64,000 nt of DNA from Prevotella sp. (lineage in GTDB: Bacteria > Bacteroidota > Bacteroidia > Bacteroidales > Bacteroidaceae), in assembly GCA_016285245.1 (NCBI GenBank), contig JAEEQH010000006.1:37607-101606 (forward strand). Direction: 5' to 3'. The position numbers and the translations under genes are program-made. The notes below the pieces were generated by a model that searched no databases, was not told the origin of the DNA, and worked only from the letters and a program-made list of their open reading frames with translations. Within the stretch, counting starts at the first letter, position 1; each line of letters begins with the position of its first letter. Shown here piece by piece: positions 33,882 to 41,468 of the stretch.

Positions 33882-34979
33882 ATGGAGACAAACGTTCAGA
33901 AGAAGCCGCGTTTAGAGTGGCTCGACGCCCTCCGCGGGTTTACCATGATTATGGTGGTGGCCAATCATGTGGCTGGCATGGCCTTTGGCGAGGTGTTAAA
34001 ACACTCAACGTCGCTGCAGTTCTTAGTGATGTTCCGTATGCCGCTGTTCTTCTTCGTCAGCGGATTCTTAGCCTACAAAGCGAGCCAGGTATGGAACTGG
34101 GGCACCTTGAAGACGCTGCTACTGAAGAAGATCCGTGTGCAAACGGTGCCGACGATTGTATTCTTTCTTTTCGCCACAGCCATTCTGGGAAAGAAGTTCG
34201 GACCGACGGCAATGAAATGGTTAGGGGAGGTTTATAAAGGCGGCTACTGGTTCACCATAGTCCTGCTCTATATGTTCGTGGTCTACTACCTGTTCTGCTT
34301 CTTTGAGAGCTGGCTGCAGAAACGCTTTCCCAAGATGCCGTCGTGGCTACCCATCACCGTGCTGTTCCTCGTCTCGCTGGTATTCTACGACACATGCTAT
34401 CAGCCGAATTATTTCTCATGGGCGGCAGGATACAAGGGTGAAATAAGTGAGTTTATGGGCTACAGCAGTTTAGGACAATTGTTCCTTTACTTCCCCTTCT
34501 TCCTCTACGGCAACGTTGTACACCGCTACTGGCAGCAGGCACAGCGCATCATGGACTCGAAGTGGTTCTTCCCAACCATCATATTCGTGGTTATCTTCGC
34601 ATGGCTTGATGCCCAGAAGTGGCACTGGCTGCGCATGACGTGGGCCGTCATTCCGCTGACGCTGGGACGGTTCATCCTGCTGACAATAGTGTTCATGTAC
34701 TTCCGTCACTATGCCAAGTACTTCACGAAGATGACGGTCGTCGGAGCCTCACTCCAGTACATCGGACGGCGGACTCTGGACATCTACCTCATACACTACC
34801 TTTTCATGCCGAACCTGCCAACCATCGGCACCTTCTTCAACCACTACCACCACAACTTCGCTATCGACACGACACTCTCGGTACTGATAGCACTACTGGT
34901 TATCGGCTTCAGTATCATCACGTCGAACATCCTGCGTATCAGCCCCTTCTTCAAGAAGTGGCTCTTCGGTCGCTCCTAA
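33882..34979 (+). CDS. Membrane acyltransferase, acyltransferase-3 family (paralogue B)
   Basis: A 365-residue OafA-type membrane acyltransferase closely related to the gene at 26715, starting METNVQKKPRLEWLDALRG and ending SPFFKKWLFGRS. About ten membrane segments. The open frame begins at 33729, but the -7 box at 33856 makes ATG 33882 the start. This copy is GC-richer than paralogue A, so the two have different histories or amelioration. It is divergent from the phosphonate genes. Confidence 0.88.
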   Translation: METNVQKKPRLEWLDALRGFTMIMVVANHVAGMAFGEVLKHSTSLQFLVMFRMPLFFFVSGFLAYKASQVWNWGTLKTLLLKKIRVQTVPTIVFFLFATAILGKKFGPTAMKWLGEVYKGGYWFTIVLLYMFVVYYLFCFFESWLQKRFPKMPSWLPITVLFLVSLVFYDTCYQPNYFSWAAGYKGEISEFMGYSSLGQLFLYFPFFLYGNVVHRYWQQAQRIMDSKWFFPTIIFVVIFAWLDAQKWHWLRMTWAVIPLTLGRFILLTIVFMYFRHYAKYFTKMTVVGASLQYIGRRTLDIYLIHYLFMPNLPTIGTFFNHYHHNFAIDTTLSVLIALLVIGFSIITSNILRISPFFKKWLFGRS

Positions 34980-34988
34980 ACCAGGGAG

Positions 34989-36767
34989 TTACTTCATCAC
35001 GACCTTCTTTCCATTGAGGATATAGACTCCACCCTTGCGCGGGTTTTGGACACGGCGGCCCTGTAGGTCGTGCCACGCGCCAGCTTCATGATCAATTGTC
35101 AATTTTCCATTATCAATTGAAATGATGCCCGTCGTGAAACTCTTTACCTGGAGGTTCACCTGTCCCAGCACGAAGTCGGCGTTCTTCGTCGCATCGGCGT
35201 AGAACACGATGACGTAGTTGCCCGTCTCCGGGATGTCAAACTCGAAGGTAGCCAGGCTGGACGAGAACTTGTTGGCCACGTTGTTGCCGATGTTCGCTGT
35301 GGGCGTATAGACCGTTGAGGCCACCTCTGTGCCGTCGGCCTTCTCGATGGCGATGGTGACGGGCTTCGGCGTTGCCTGGTTCCAGCTGCAGATCTTGTAC
35401 TTCAGAGCGTAACGGCCGTAGTTCAGCGTCAGCGTCGAGCGGCCCGTCTTGTCGCCAAACTTCGCCCAGGCGGCTTTCGCCTTGCCCGCGGTGTTCTGGA
35501 TAAGCAGACCGTACTCGAAGGCGCGGGTGGAGTTGGTGAAGCGTAGCGTCCTGTTGCCGCTGGCGAAGGCCAGTCCGCCGCCGATGCGCTTCGTCGAGCC
35601 GTTGCTGACGTACCAGTCCTGTGGCACGATGCCCTCGGCCTTGAAGCGGGTGTAGAAGTTGTACGAGCTCGTCGACTCCGTGTAGTTCACCGTACACGAG
35701 TACTCGCCCGTCTTGCCCTTGTCGTCGGTGGCCTCGGCGCGCAGGAGGTGTGTGCCGGTTTTCGGCGTGGCCAGCGTGACTTCGTAGGGTGCCTCCGTCT
35801 TCGTGTCTATGAGCGTATTCCCGTCGTAGAACGCCACCTTCTCGATCTTGCCGGTGGTGAGTGCTGCCTTGGCCGTGGCGGTCATCGTGATGTCAGGGAA
35901 CTGGAACGAGCCCTTCGGCGCCAAGCAGGCGTGTGTCGTCTCGCCGTCGGGCACGGTAATTTTCGCCGTGGGCTGGTTCAGCGTGAAGCGCTTGCAGAAG
36001 TTCCAGATGAGGAAGCGGTTCTGGTCCGATGGCCAGTGGCCGCCGTTGTTATAGGAGTAGAGCCACACCTCGCCGCCGTTGGGGCCGCCGGTCCATTTCT
36101 CCAGGTCGCCGTCCTGCCAGTTGCCAGTTTTTGCCTTGTAGCCGATGGTCTTGCTGTAGCGCGTGTGCTTGTCGTGCTTGGCATAGTTCTCTATGTAGCT
36201 GTGGATGTTGTATTCCTTGTATTTGAACGTGCTGTCGCCGTAGGCAATGACCTCGAGCAGGTTCACAGGCTTCTTGCAGTTGTTCCACGGCGTGGAGTTC
36301 TGCATGATGCCGCTCGTCGGTGCGAAGGCGGCTATCTTGTTCTGCATGTTGCCGATACTACTGTGCAGCAGCATCGAGCCCATGGAGAATCCCGTCCAGT
36401 AGACGCGGTCCTTGTCGATGCCGTAGCGGGTGTACATCTCGTCGATGGCCTTGGTGACGAAGGTCTGGTCGTTTGTGCCCCAGCAGTTCCACGTAGTGCC
36501 GTCGCTGCGCAGGTAGGCGACGACGAACTTTGCTGTGTCGATCATCTCGTACATCTTGTCGGAACCGTACTGGTACTCAGGATCTTGGTTCATGCCGTGG
36601 GTGACGATGAACAGCGGCATATTCTCCTCCATCTTGTTGGGTGTGAAGACGACGATGTTGCGATCCTTGTTGTCGACTTTTACGTACACTTTCTCGTCCT
36701 TCTTGTAGGCATTGACTTGCAGCGCGGCAAGCAGTACCACGAAGAGGGTGAATAGCGATTGTTTCAT
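34989..36767 (-). CDS. Secreted CE1/PHB-depolymerase-like esterase with C-terminal sorting-like tail
   Basis: A 592-residue secreted protein with signal peptide (MKQSLFTLFVVLLAALQVNA). Residues about 25-255 form an alpha/beta-hydrolase of the feruloyl/acetyl esterase type: nucleophile GFSMGSM and histidine in NNGGHWPSD. Then an Ig-like domain (about 270-365), a beta-rich possible carbohydrate-binding module (about 370-540) and a tail DLQGRRV..KGGVYILNGKK like those of exported Prevotella proteins. Residues about 548-560 (IDNGKLTIDHE) are encoded by an AATTGATAATG-type word repeat linking module and tail. It likely deacylates plant polysaccharides. Confidence 0.82.
   Translation of the reverse strand: MKQSLFTLFVVLLAALQVNAYKKDEKVYVKVDNKDRNIVVFTPNKMEENMPLFIVTHGMNQDPEYQYGSDKMYEMIDTAKFVVAYLRSDGTTWNCWGTNDQTFVTKAIDEMYTRYGIDKDRVYWTGFSMGSMLLHSSIGNMQNKIAAFAPTSGIMQNSTPWNNCKKPVNLLEVIAYGDSTFKYKEYNIHSYIENYAKHDKHTRYSKTIGYKAKTGNWQDGDLEKWTGGPNGGEVWLYSYNNGGHWPSDQNRFLIWNFCKRFTLNQPTAKITVPDGETTHACLAPKGSFQFPDITMTATAKAALTTGKIEKVAFYDGNTLIDTKTEAPYEVTLATPKTGTHLLRAEATDDKGKTGEYSCTVNYTESTSSYNFYTRFKAEGIVPQDWYVSNGSTKRIGGGLAFASGNRTLRFTNSTRAFEYGLLIQNTAGKAKAAWAKFGDKTGRSTLTLNYGRYALKYKICSWNQATPKPVTIAIEKADGTEVASTVYTPTANIGNNVANKFSSSLATFEFDIPETGNYVIVFYADATKNADFVLGQVNLQVKSFTTGIISIDNGKLTIDHEAGAWHDLQGRRVQNPRKGGVYILNGKKVVMK
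35087..35124. repeat. AATTGATAATG word repeat inside the esterase gene
   Basis: On the coding (minus) strand the words CAATTGATAATGG, AAAATTGAC and AATTGATCATG read as IDNGKLTIDHE. The vocabulary matches the sufC-sufD spacer. Confidence 0.7.
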
Positions 36768-36842
36768 ACTGTTTTAGGTTTTTGGTTTTGGTATTTCGGT
36801 ATATGTTATATGGCGCAGCAATTACGAATTACTCATTACTCA

Positions 36843-37253
36843 TTATCTCAGCGCTAGCGCCCGGTCCTCGGCGGCTTCCATCTGTTCTCGCTCTCCGGGC
36901 CCCTTGTCGTTCTGCCCGCAGAGGTGCAGGATGCCGTGTATGATGACGCGGTGCAGCTCCTCGTCGTAGTCCTTGCCCAGCATCTCGGCGTTGGTGCGCA
37001 CGGTGTCGAGCGAGATGACGAGATCGCCGTTCAGCGTGTCGTCCTCGCAGTAGTCGAAGGTGATGATGTCCGTGTAGTAGTCGTGCCCGAGGTACTCGCG
37101 GTTCACCTCGAGGATGTGCTCGTCGTCACAGAACAGATAGCCCACCTCGCCGACCTTCTTCCCGTAGGTGTCGGCCACGCGCCTGATCCAGGCCGTCGTC
37201 TCGCGTCGTTTGATCTTGGGGAACTTCACCCCCTCAGCGTTATATGTAATCAT
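36843..37253 (-). CDS. ybeY: Endoribonuclease YbeY, rRNA maturation
   Basis: A 136-residue metal-dependent RNase that helps mature 16S rRNA and supports ribosome quality control. The zinc motif is HGILHLCGQND: two histidines with Asp/Asn where many phyla have the third His, a pattern I recall in Bacteroidetes. DDEHILEVNREYLGHDYYTDIITFD is also typical in spacing. It is followed by coaD upstream on the same strand with a 9-bp gap. Confidence 0.92.
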   Translation of the reverse strand: MITYNAEGVKFPKIKRRETTAWIRRVADTYGKKVGEVGYLFCDDEHILEVNREYLGHDYYTDIITFDYCEDDTLNGDLVISLDTVRTNAEMLGKDYDEELHRVIIHGILHLCGQNDKGPGEREQMEAAEDRALALR

Positions 37254-37262
37254 AATCTCTCA

Positions 37263-37709
37263 TTATTTCTTCGGCAGGAACTGACTGACGTCGACACCGA
37301 AGTGCGACAGCTCGCGGAGGGCGCTGCTCGAGACGCTCGCCAGCTCCGGCTCACAGTAGAGCAGGATGGTCTCGATGCCACCCAGCCGACGGTTGAAGTC
37401 GGCCTGCCACTGTTCGTACTCGAAGTCGCTGACGCTGCGCACACCCTTAACGATGAACTGCGCGTCCTCCTGGCGGGCGAAGTCCATGGCCAGGCCCTCG
37501 AAAATCTTTACGCTGACACGCGGCTCGTCGGCATAGACGCTGGCGATGGCGTCGACGCGCTCCTTGGCGGGACTCATGCCCGGCTTATGGACGTTGTCGC
37601 CGACGACGCCGATGACCAGCCTGTCGAAGAGCGGCAGCGCCCTTCTGACAATGCTGTCGTGTCCGATAGTAAACGGGTCGAACGTCCCGACAAATACGCC
37701 TGTTCTCAT
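37263..37709 (-). CDS. coaD: Phosphopantetheine adenylyltransferase
   Basis: Penultimate enzyme of coenzyme A synthesis; 148 residues. It has GTFDPFTIGH (the TxGH ATP site), VKGVRSVSDFEYE and ASVSSSALREL. The frame extends upstream to 37748 through a word repeat and the end of the serpin gene, so ATG 37709 (MRTGVFVGTFDP) is the start. Clustered with ybeY and the serpin on the minus strand. Confidence 0.95.
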   Translation of the reverse strand: MRTGVFVGTFDPFTIGHDSIVRRALPLFDRLVIGVVGDNVHKPGMSPAKERVDAIASVYADEPRVSVKIFEGLAMDFARQEDAQFIVKGVRSVSDFEYEQWQADFNRRLGGIETILLYCEPELASVSSSALRELSHFGVDVSQFLPKK

Positions 37710-37740
37710 ATTCTCAATTTCCCAATTTCTCAATCTCCTA
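37710..37740. repeat. ATTGAGAAATTGGG word repeat
   Basis: Plus-strand words TTCTCAATTT, CCCAATTTC and TCTCAATCTC span the serpin stop codon and the coaD start region; same vocabulary as 31260-31315. Confidence 0.7.
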
Positions 37741-39043
37741 TATAGCATCCGATGAAGAAGACGGCACCCGTCTGGCGCTCGCTGATGACGTAGAGGAACG
37801 GGTGGTTGGCGTGGAAGGCAATGGGTTGTGGCTCCGGTCCCACGGCGGTGGCCTTTTCGAGGCCGATGACGGTGACGGCGGCAGCCTCGGTGCCCTCCTC
37901 GTCGAGCTTGATCTTCGCCACCTGTTTCATCAGACTGATGAAGGTGGGCTCGTTACAGAAGTAGCGGAAGTCGGCGAAGTCCCTACTGAAGGCATCCGTC
38001 ATGCCGAGCTTCATCATCACGGGCACCAGTCCCATATCGGTTTTTGTCTCGAAACGGGGCAGCTTCACGTCGACCTCGCGGCTGCTCATCTTCCGGCTCA
38101 GCTGGTCCCACTCCTCGGCCGTCGGCACCTGGGGCAGCGCGCTGTCGCCGTCCTTGGGCAGGAGGATGGTCATCTGGTAGGCACCGTTGCCGTAGGGCAG
38201 GCGCAGCACCTGACACGTGCTGGTCTCGCCATAGTCGAAGGCCGACGTCTGGTGCATCATCTCGACCGGGAGCGCCTTGCCGTCCACGCCTCTACGGTCA
38301 AACTTCTCCTTCATGGTCAGCGCCTTGTCGAACGTCTTGGTCCACGTGCCCTTGAAGTAGATGGCGTTCAGCAGGTAGCTGACGGCGTCGGGGTTGAACG
38401 TGTCCTCGTCGAGCACCTTCTGGATCATCTGCTCCGTATGGTCGCTGGCCCAGCGGTTGATGACGTCCATCGTCCGGCCGTCGGCGAAGTCGCGCGTCTC
38501 CGGCTCGGCAGCGTAGAACGCCCGTGCCTTCTCCACGAACGCCGACAGCAGCTCGTAGCCCTTGTTCATGTAGATGGTGTTGGCAATCATCACCTTCGTC
38601 AGCGGGTCCTGCTGCGGCGCCATCTGCAACATCTTGTAGCAAAAGGCGTTGATGCTATCGGCACCCGTCTCGCCGAATCCTAAGACCTTGTTGATCTGTT
38701 CCTGCGTGGCACCCGCAGCGCCGTTATTCAGCATACCCAGGGCGTAGGTGATGCTGATGGGTGAGAGAATCATGCTCTTCGGACCCTCCTCGGCCGTTGC
38801 CACTTTGAAGAGGTTGAAGGCGAAGGCGTTGCTCTGCGTCACCATCACCTGCTCCGAGCGTGTCAGCTCGAGCGTCGTAGGCGTCACGACGGGCACCACC
38901 GGGTCAACGACCGGCTTCGGCTCCTCGCTGACGGCGTCGCTGCTGCCACACGCTGACAGGACTGTTGCTGCCATTGTCAGGGCGACGGTCACTCCCCTCA
39001 TGCTTCGTCTGGCGAAGCTGCCATATCGATAGCTTTTCTTCAT
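37730..39043 (-). CDS. Serpin-family protease inhibitor lipoprotein
   Basis: A 437-residue serpin with an N-terminal lipoprotein signal (lipobox VLSAC), so expected on the envelope surface. The hinge of the reactive-centre loop, EEGTEAAAVT, has the small residues needed for inhibitory insertion; counting from it, P1 falls near Ala-Thr (EKATAV), which would favour elastase-like proteases. The C-terminal HPFLYVI block is canonical. The -7 box at 39052 leaves almost no leader for ATG 39043; ATG 39001 (MRGVTVALTM) is a credible alternative start with a complete signal peptide. Confidence 0.9.
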   Translation of the reverse strand: MKKSYRYGSFARRSMRGVTVALTMAATVLSACGSSDAVSEEPKPVVDPVVPVVTPTTLELTRSEQVMVTQSNAFAFNLFKVATAEEGPKSMILSPISITYALGMLNNGAAGATQEQINKVLGFGETGADSINAFCYKMLQMAPQQDPLTKVMIANTIYMNKGYELLSAFVEKARAFYAAEPETRDFADGRTMDVINRWASDHTEQMIQKVLDEDTFNPDAVSYLLNAIYFKGTWTKTFDKALTMKEKFDRRGVDGKALPVEMMHQTSAFDYGETSTCQVLRLPYGNGAYQMTILLPKDGDSALPQVPTAEEWDQLSRKMSSREVDVKLPRFETKTDMGLVPVMMKLGMTDAFSRDFADFRYFCNEPTFISLMKQVAKIKLDEEGTEAAAVTVIGLEKATAVGPEPQPIAFHANHPFLYVISERQTGAVFFIGCYIGD

Positions 39044-39051
39044 ATCGCTTG

Positions 39052-39059
39052 CAAAATTA
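39052..39059 (-). promoter_or_regulatory. -7 element of the serpin gene
   Basis: CAAAATTA on the plus strand reads TAATTTTG on the minus strand, 8 bases from ATG 39043. Confidence 0.5.
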
Positions 39060-39146
39060 AAGGTTTTCTGCGAGAAGCAACCAAAAGAACGGAAAAACTT
39101 GCATCCGCCAGCGTTAAAAAAATCAAACTGCCGCCATTCTTATTAT

Positions 39147-39212
39147 CACGCAGAGGCAGATATTTATTCTCACGCAGAGGCGCAGAGGTCACAGAGTTGG
39201 GCACAGAGTGAT
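39147..39212. repeat. CACGCAGAGGC word repeat
   Basis: Two CACGCAGAGGC copies, then GCAGAGGTCACAGAG and GGGCACAGAGTG: near-tandem degenerate words. Confidence 0.65.
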
Positions 39213-39246
39213 ATGTTTTTGCGGCAGCATGGAGTCATGGAGGTAG

Positions 39247-39289
39247 CGGGTTAGGTGCGGGATAAATGACAGATCCTGCACCTAACCCG
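39247..39289. repeat. 17-bp-stem hairpin
   Basis: CGGGTTAGGTGCGGGAT (39247-39263) pairs with ATCCTGCACCTAACCCG (39273-39289) with one G-T pair and a 9-base loop, followed by TGACTTTTTGG. Terminator-like, yet it lies between divergent genes. Confidence 0.75.
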
Positions 39290-39369
39290 TGACTTTTTGG
39301 GGCATTTTTCGGGTTTCGACGTATACGCGTATGCACGCGCGCACGTGTATTATGATAGGGAAAGCGGAA

Positions 39370-39480
39370 ATTATCCCGCTTATCCCGCTTATCTTACACC
39401 TAAATCAATGCTTAATGCTCAATGCTTAATGCTTAATGATATACCCGTAGGTGTGGGATAAGCGGGATAAGCGGGTTATT
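39370..39480. repeat. Long imperfect inverted repeat with word-repeat loop
   Basis: The left arm (about 39370-39402) carries two TATCCCGCT copies and ACACCTA; the right arm (39448-39480) is its inverse (TAGGTGTGGGATAAGCGGGA...). The loop is filled by CAATGCTTAATGCTCAATGC words. The right arm also repeats the TAGGTGCGGGATAA core of the hairpin at 39247. Confidence 0.75.
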
Positions 39481-39650
39481 TTCTTGTTTCAGTAGTATAT
39501 ATGCATACGCGCGCGTAAATGCTCCAGGAAACAAATGAGACGTTTTTCGAGGAAACGATTTTTTTTGAAACGAATGGATTGTCTTTTTTGAAACGAATGG
39601 GGTGGTTTCTCAAAATGAATAGAAATTTTGTGTTCGTTTCCCTGTTTCCC

Positions 39651-39755
39651 GAAAAGGTGACCTTTAGCCACGAAAGGATGACCTTTACGATTCTAAAGGT
39701 GACCTTTAGCGATGAAAGGGTGACCTTTAGCGCGCTAAAGGTGGTCTTTTCGTAC
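39651..39755. repeat. Five tandem 21-bp near-palindromic units (array 2)
   Basis: Units start at 39651, 39672, 39693, 39714 and 39735, each exactly 21 bp, centred on AAAGGTGACCTTT or a close variant. Upstream (39537-39622) are degenerate 21-22-bp units built on TTTTTTGAAACGAATGG. The period and AAA...TTT layout match array 1 at 2748, but the core sequence differs. Confidence 0.85.
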
Positions 39756-39820
39756 ATAAATATACGGATAAATATGCATTTCCGTTCACAGTAGAAAGTG
39801 AAGAAAATGTATCAGAAAAA

Positions 39821-39852
39821 TTTGGGCGTTTGCCCGACTTTTCGTACCTTTG
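39821..39852 (+). promoter_or_regulatory. Promoter of ruvB
   Basis: TTTG (39821-39824), 20 bp, TACCTTTG (39845-39852), 14 bp before ATG 39867. Confidence 0.8.
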
Positions 39853-39866
39853 CAGCCACGACGACA

Positions 39867-40901
39867 ATGACCGAGGATTTCGACATTCACGAGGAGCGCT
39901 TCCAGAACGGCGAGAAGGAGTTCGAGAACGCGCTGCGCCCGCTGAGCTTTAGTGACTTCAGCGGCCAGCAGAAGATTGTGGAAAACCTGCGGGTCTTCGT
40001 CGAGGCGGCGAAGTACCGCGGCGAGCCGTTGGACCACACGCTGCTCCACGGCCCCCCGGGTCTGGGTAAGACGACGCTGAGCAACATCATTGCCAACGAG
40101 CTGGGCGTGGGGTTCAAGATCACCAGCGGACCGGTGCTCGACAAGCCGGGTGACCTGGCGGGCATCCTGACGTCGCTGGAGAAGAACGACGTGCTGTTCA
40201 TCGACGAGATACACCGTCTGTCGCCCGTCGTCGAGGAGTACTTGTACTCGGCGATGGAGGACTACCGCATCGACATCATGATCGACAAAGGCCCGTCGGC
40301 ACGAAGCATACAGATAGACCTGAACCCCTTCACGCTGGTGGGTGCCACGACGCGCAGCGGTCTGCTGACGGCTCCCCTGCGTGCCCGCTTCGGCATCAAC
40401 ATGCACCTGGAGTACTACGACCCGCAGACGCTGCAGCGCATCATCGAGCGCTCGAGCAGCATCCTCGGCGTACCCATCACCGAGGACGCCGCCCTGGAGA
40501 TTGCCGGGCGCAGCCGCGGCACGCCACGTATAGCCAACGCCCTGCTGCGCCGTGTGCGCGACTTCGCGCAGGTACGCGGGGACGGGCGCATAGATACAAA
40601 GATTACGCGCGTAGCTTTGGAGGCGCTGAATATCGATAAGTTCGGACTTGACGAGATCGACAACAAGATTCTGTTGACGATTATCGACAAGTTCCGCGGC
40701 GGACCCGTGGGCATCACGACCATCGCCACCGCCATCGGCGAGGATAGCGGCACCATCGAGGAGGTCTACGAGCCGTTCCTCATTATGGAAGGCTTCATCA
40801 AGCGCACCCCGCGCGGCCGCATGGTGACCGAACTGGCTTATCGTCATTTCGGACGAAATCCGTATTCAGGAAACATCATGGAGCCCACGCTCTTCGAATA
40901 A
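39867..40901 (+). CDS. ruvB: Holliday junction branch-migration helicase RuvB
   Basis: AAA+ motor that drives Holliday-junction migration with RuvA; 344 residues. Walker [10 protein letters not shown], Walker [10 protein letters not shown], sensor GATTRSGLL, the [11 protein letters not shown] arginine-finger region and the C-terminal winged helix ([11 protein letters not shown]) are present. The frame opens at 39798, but the -7 box at 39845 makes ATG 39867 ([11 protein letters not shown]) the start. Monocistronic in appearance. Confidence 0.97.
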   Translation: MTEDFDIHEERFQNGEKEFENALRPLSFSDFSGQQKIVENLRVFVEAAKYRGEPLDHTLLHGPPGLGKTTLSNIIANELGVGFKITSGPVLDKPGDLAGILTSLEKNDVLFIDEIHRLSPVVEEYLYSAMEDYRIDIMIDKGPSARSIQIDLNPFTLVGATTRSGLLTAPLRARFGINMHLEYYDPQTLQRIIERSSSILGVPITEDAALEIAGRSRGTPRIANALLRRVRDFAQVRGDGRIDTKITRVALEALNIDKFGLDEIDNKILLTIIDKFRGGPVGITTIATAIGEDSGTIEEVYEPFLIMEGFIKRTPRGRMVTELAYRHFGRNPYSGNIMEPTLFE

Positions 40902-41002
40902 CAAAGCGTTGTTTAAGGCGGAAAATCGCCTATTTTATTGAAAAAGTGGCACTTGTACAAATAGTTTCACGGATTTTCTCTTGTGTGACCCGTTTTTTTT
41001 CT

Positions 41003-41010
41003 TATCTTTG
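41003..41010 (+). promoter_or_regulatory. -7 element of the small XRE gene
   Basis: TATCTTTG with CTTG 19 bp upstream (40980-40983), 50 bp before ATG 41061. Confidence 0.6.
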
Positions 41011-41060
41011 CCGACGATTAAAAGCATTAAGAAGTAAAAACTAAACAAACCCTACAAGCA

Positions 41061-41270
41061 ATGCACATCGGAGAGAGAATCAAACAGGTGCTGGAAGAAA
41101 GACGGAAGCCAGTGACTTGGCTCGCTAAGGAGATTAACTGCGAGCGCACCAACGTCTATAACATCTTCAGTCGCAGGGACATTTCGACGGGCTTGCTGCA
41201 GAAGATTAGTGTGATCCTGAACCACGACTTCTTCAAGGAGTTGTCGGTCGACACGTTCAAGAAAAAGTAA
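41061..41270 (+). CDS. Small XRE-type helix-turn-helix protein
   Basis: A 69-residue protein made of one helix-turn-helix: IGERIKQVLEERRKPVTWLAKEI (scaffold), CERTNVYNIFSRRDIS (recognition helix) and LLQKISVILNHDFF. Similar stand-alone proteins are frequent in Bacteroidetes; they probably bind DNA as dimers. No partner toxin gene is adjacent, so a toxin-antitoxin role is not supported. It has its own promoter. Confidence 0.8.
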   Translation: MHIGERIKQVLEERRKPVTWLAKEINCERTNVYNIFSRRDISTGLLQKISVILNHDFFKELSVDTFKKK

Positions 41271-41328
41271 TCATCTCATTCCAACGACAGACATCTTAGG
41301 GAAAAGAAGCATTACATAAACGGACGGA

Positions 41329-41397
41329 AATCTTCAAGAATCGGACAAGAATGGCCATCAGAAGGCATATTTTTGTAAGATTTTTGAAGATTTTTGT
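41329..41397. repeat. Inverted AAATCTTCAA repeat upstream of the glycosidase gene
   Basis: GGAAATCTTCAAGAATC (41329-41345) is the inverse of GATTTTTGAAGATTTTT (about 41379-41397) with few mismatches. A related pair lies at 57206-57280. Confidence 0.6.
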
Positions 41398-41429
41398 TTT
41401 TTGACGCCTCCTTTCTCCACGTTTTTTCG

Positions 41430-41437
41430 TACCTTTG
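41430..41437 (+). promoter_or_regulatory. -7 element of the GH43/GH2 gene
   Basis: TACCTTTG, 31 bp before ATG 41469; no TTTG at the standard spacing. Confidence 0.6.
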
Positions 41438-41468
41438 CCCCACGAGAATAAACATACTACACGCGAAC

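Larger units (their letters stand above)
39044..39866. other. 820-bp gene-free repeat region between serpin and ruvB
   Basis: No protein-like frame is present; the apparent short frames follow the repeats. In order it holds the serpin -7 box (39052-39059, minus), a CACGCAGAGG word repeat (39147-39212), a 17-bp-stem hairpin (39247-39289), alternating purine-pyrimidine DNA (39318-39350), a 32-bp inverted repeat with word repeats in its loop (39370-39480), a 21-22-bp repeat array (39537-39755) and the ruvB promoter. Confidence 0.8.

Noticed and set aside
35748..36755. 335-codon plus-strand open frame opposite the esterase gene
   Set aside because: Val/Arg/Leu-rich antisense shadow without any motif.
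39537..39755. CRISPR-like array
   Set aside because: Same reason as array 1: tandem degenerate units without spacers.
39476..39757. Minus-strand frame encoding 7-residue repeats (LKVTF-like)
   Set aside because: The peptide periodicity only reflects the 21-bp DNA repeat; it starts and ends with the array and has no promoter.
41061..41270. Antitoxin of a toxin-antitoxin pair
   Set aside because: No small toxin-like frame is adjacent on the same strand; the gene has its own promoter and stands alone.
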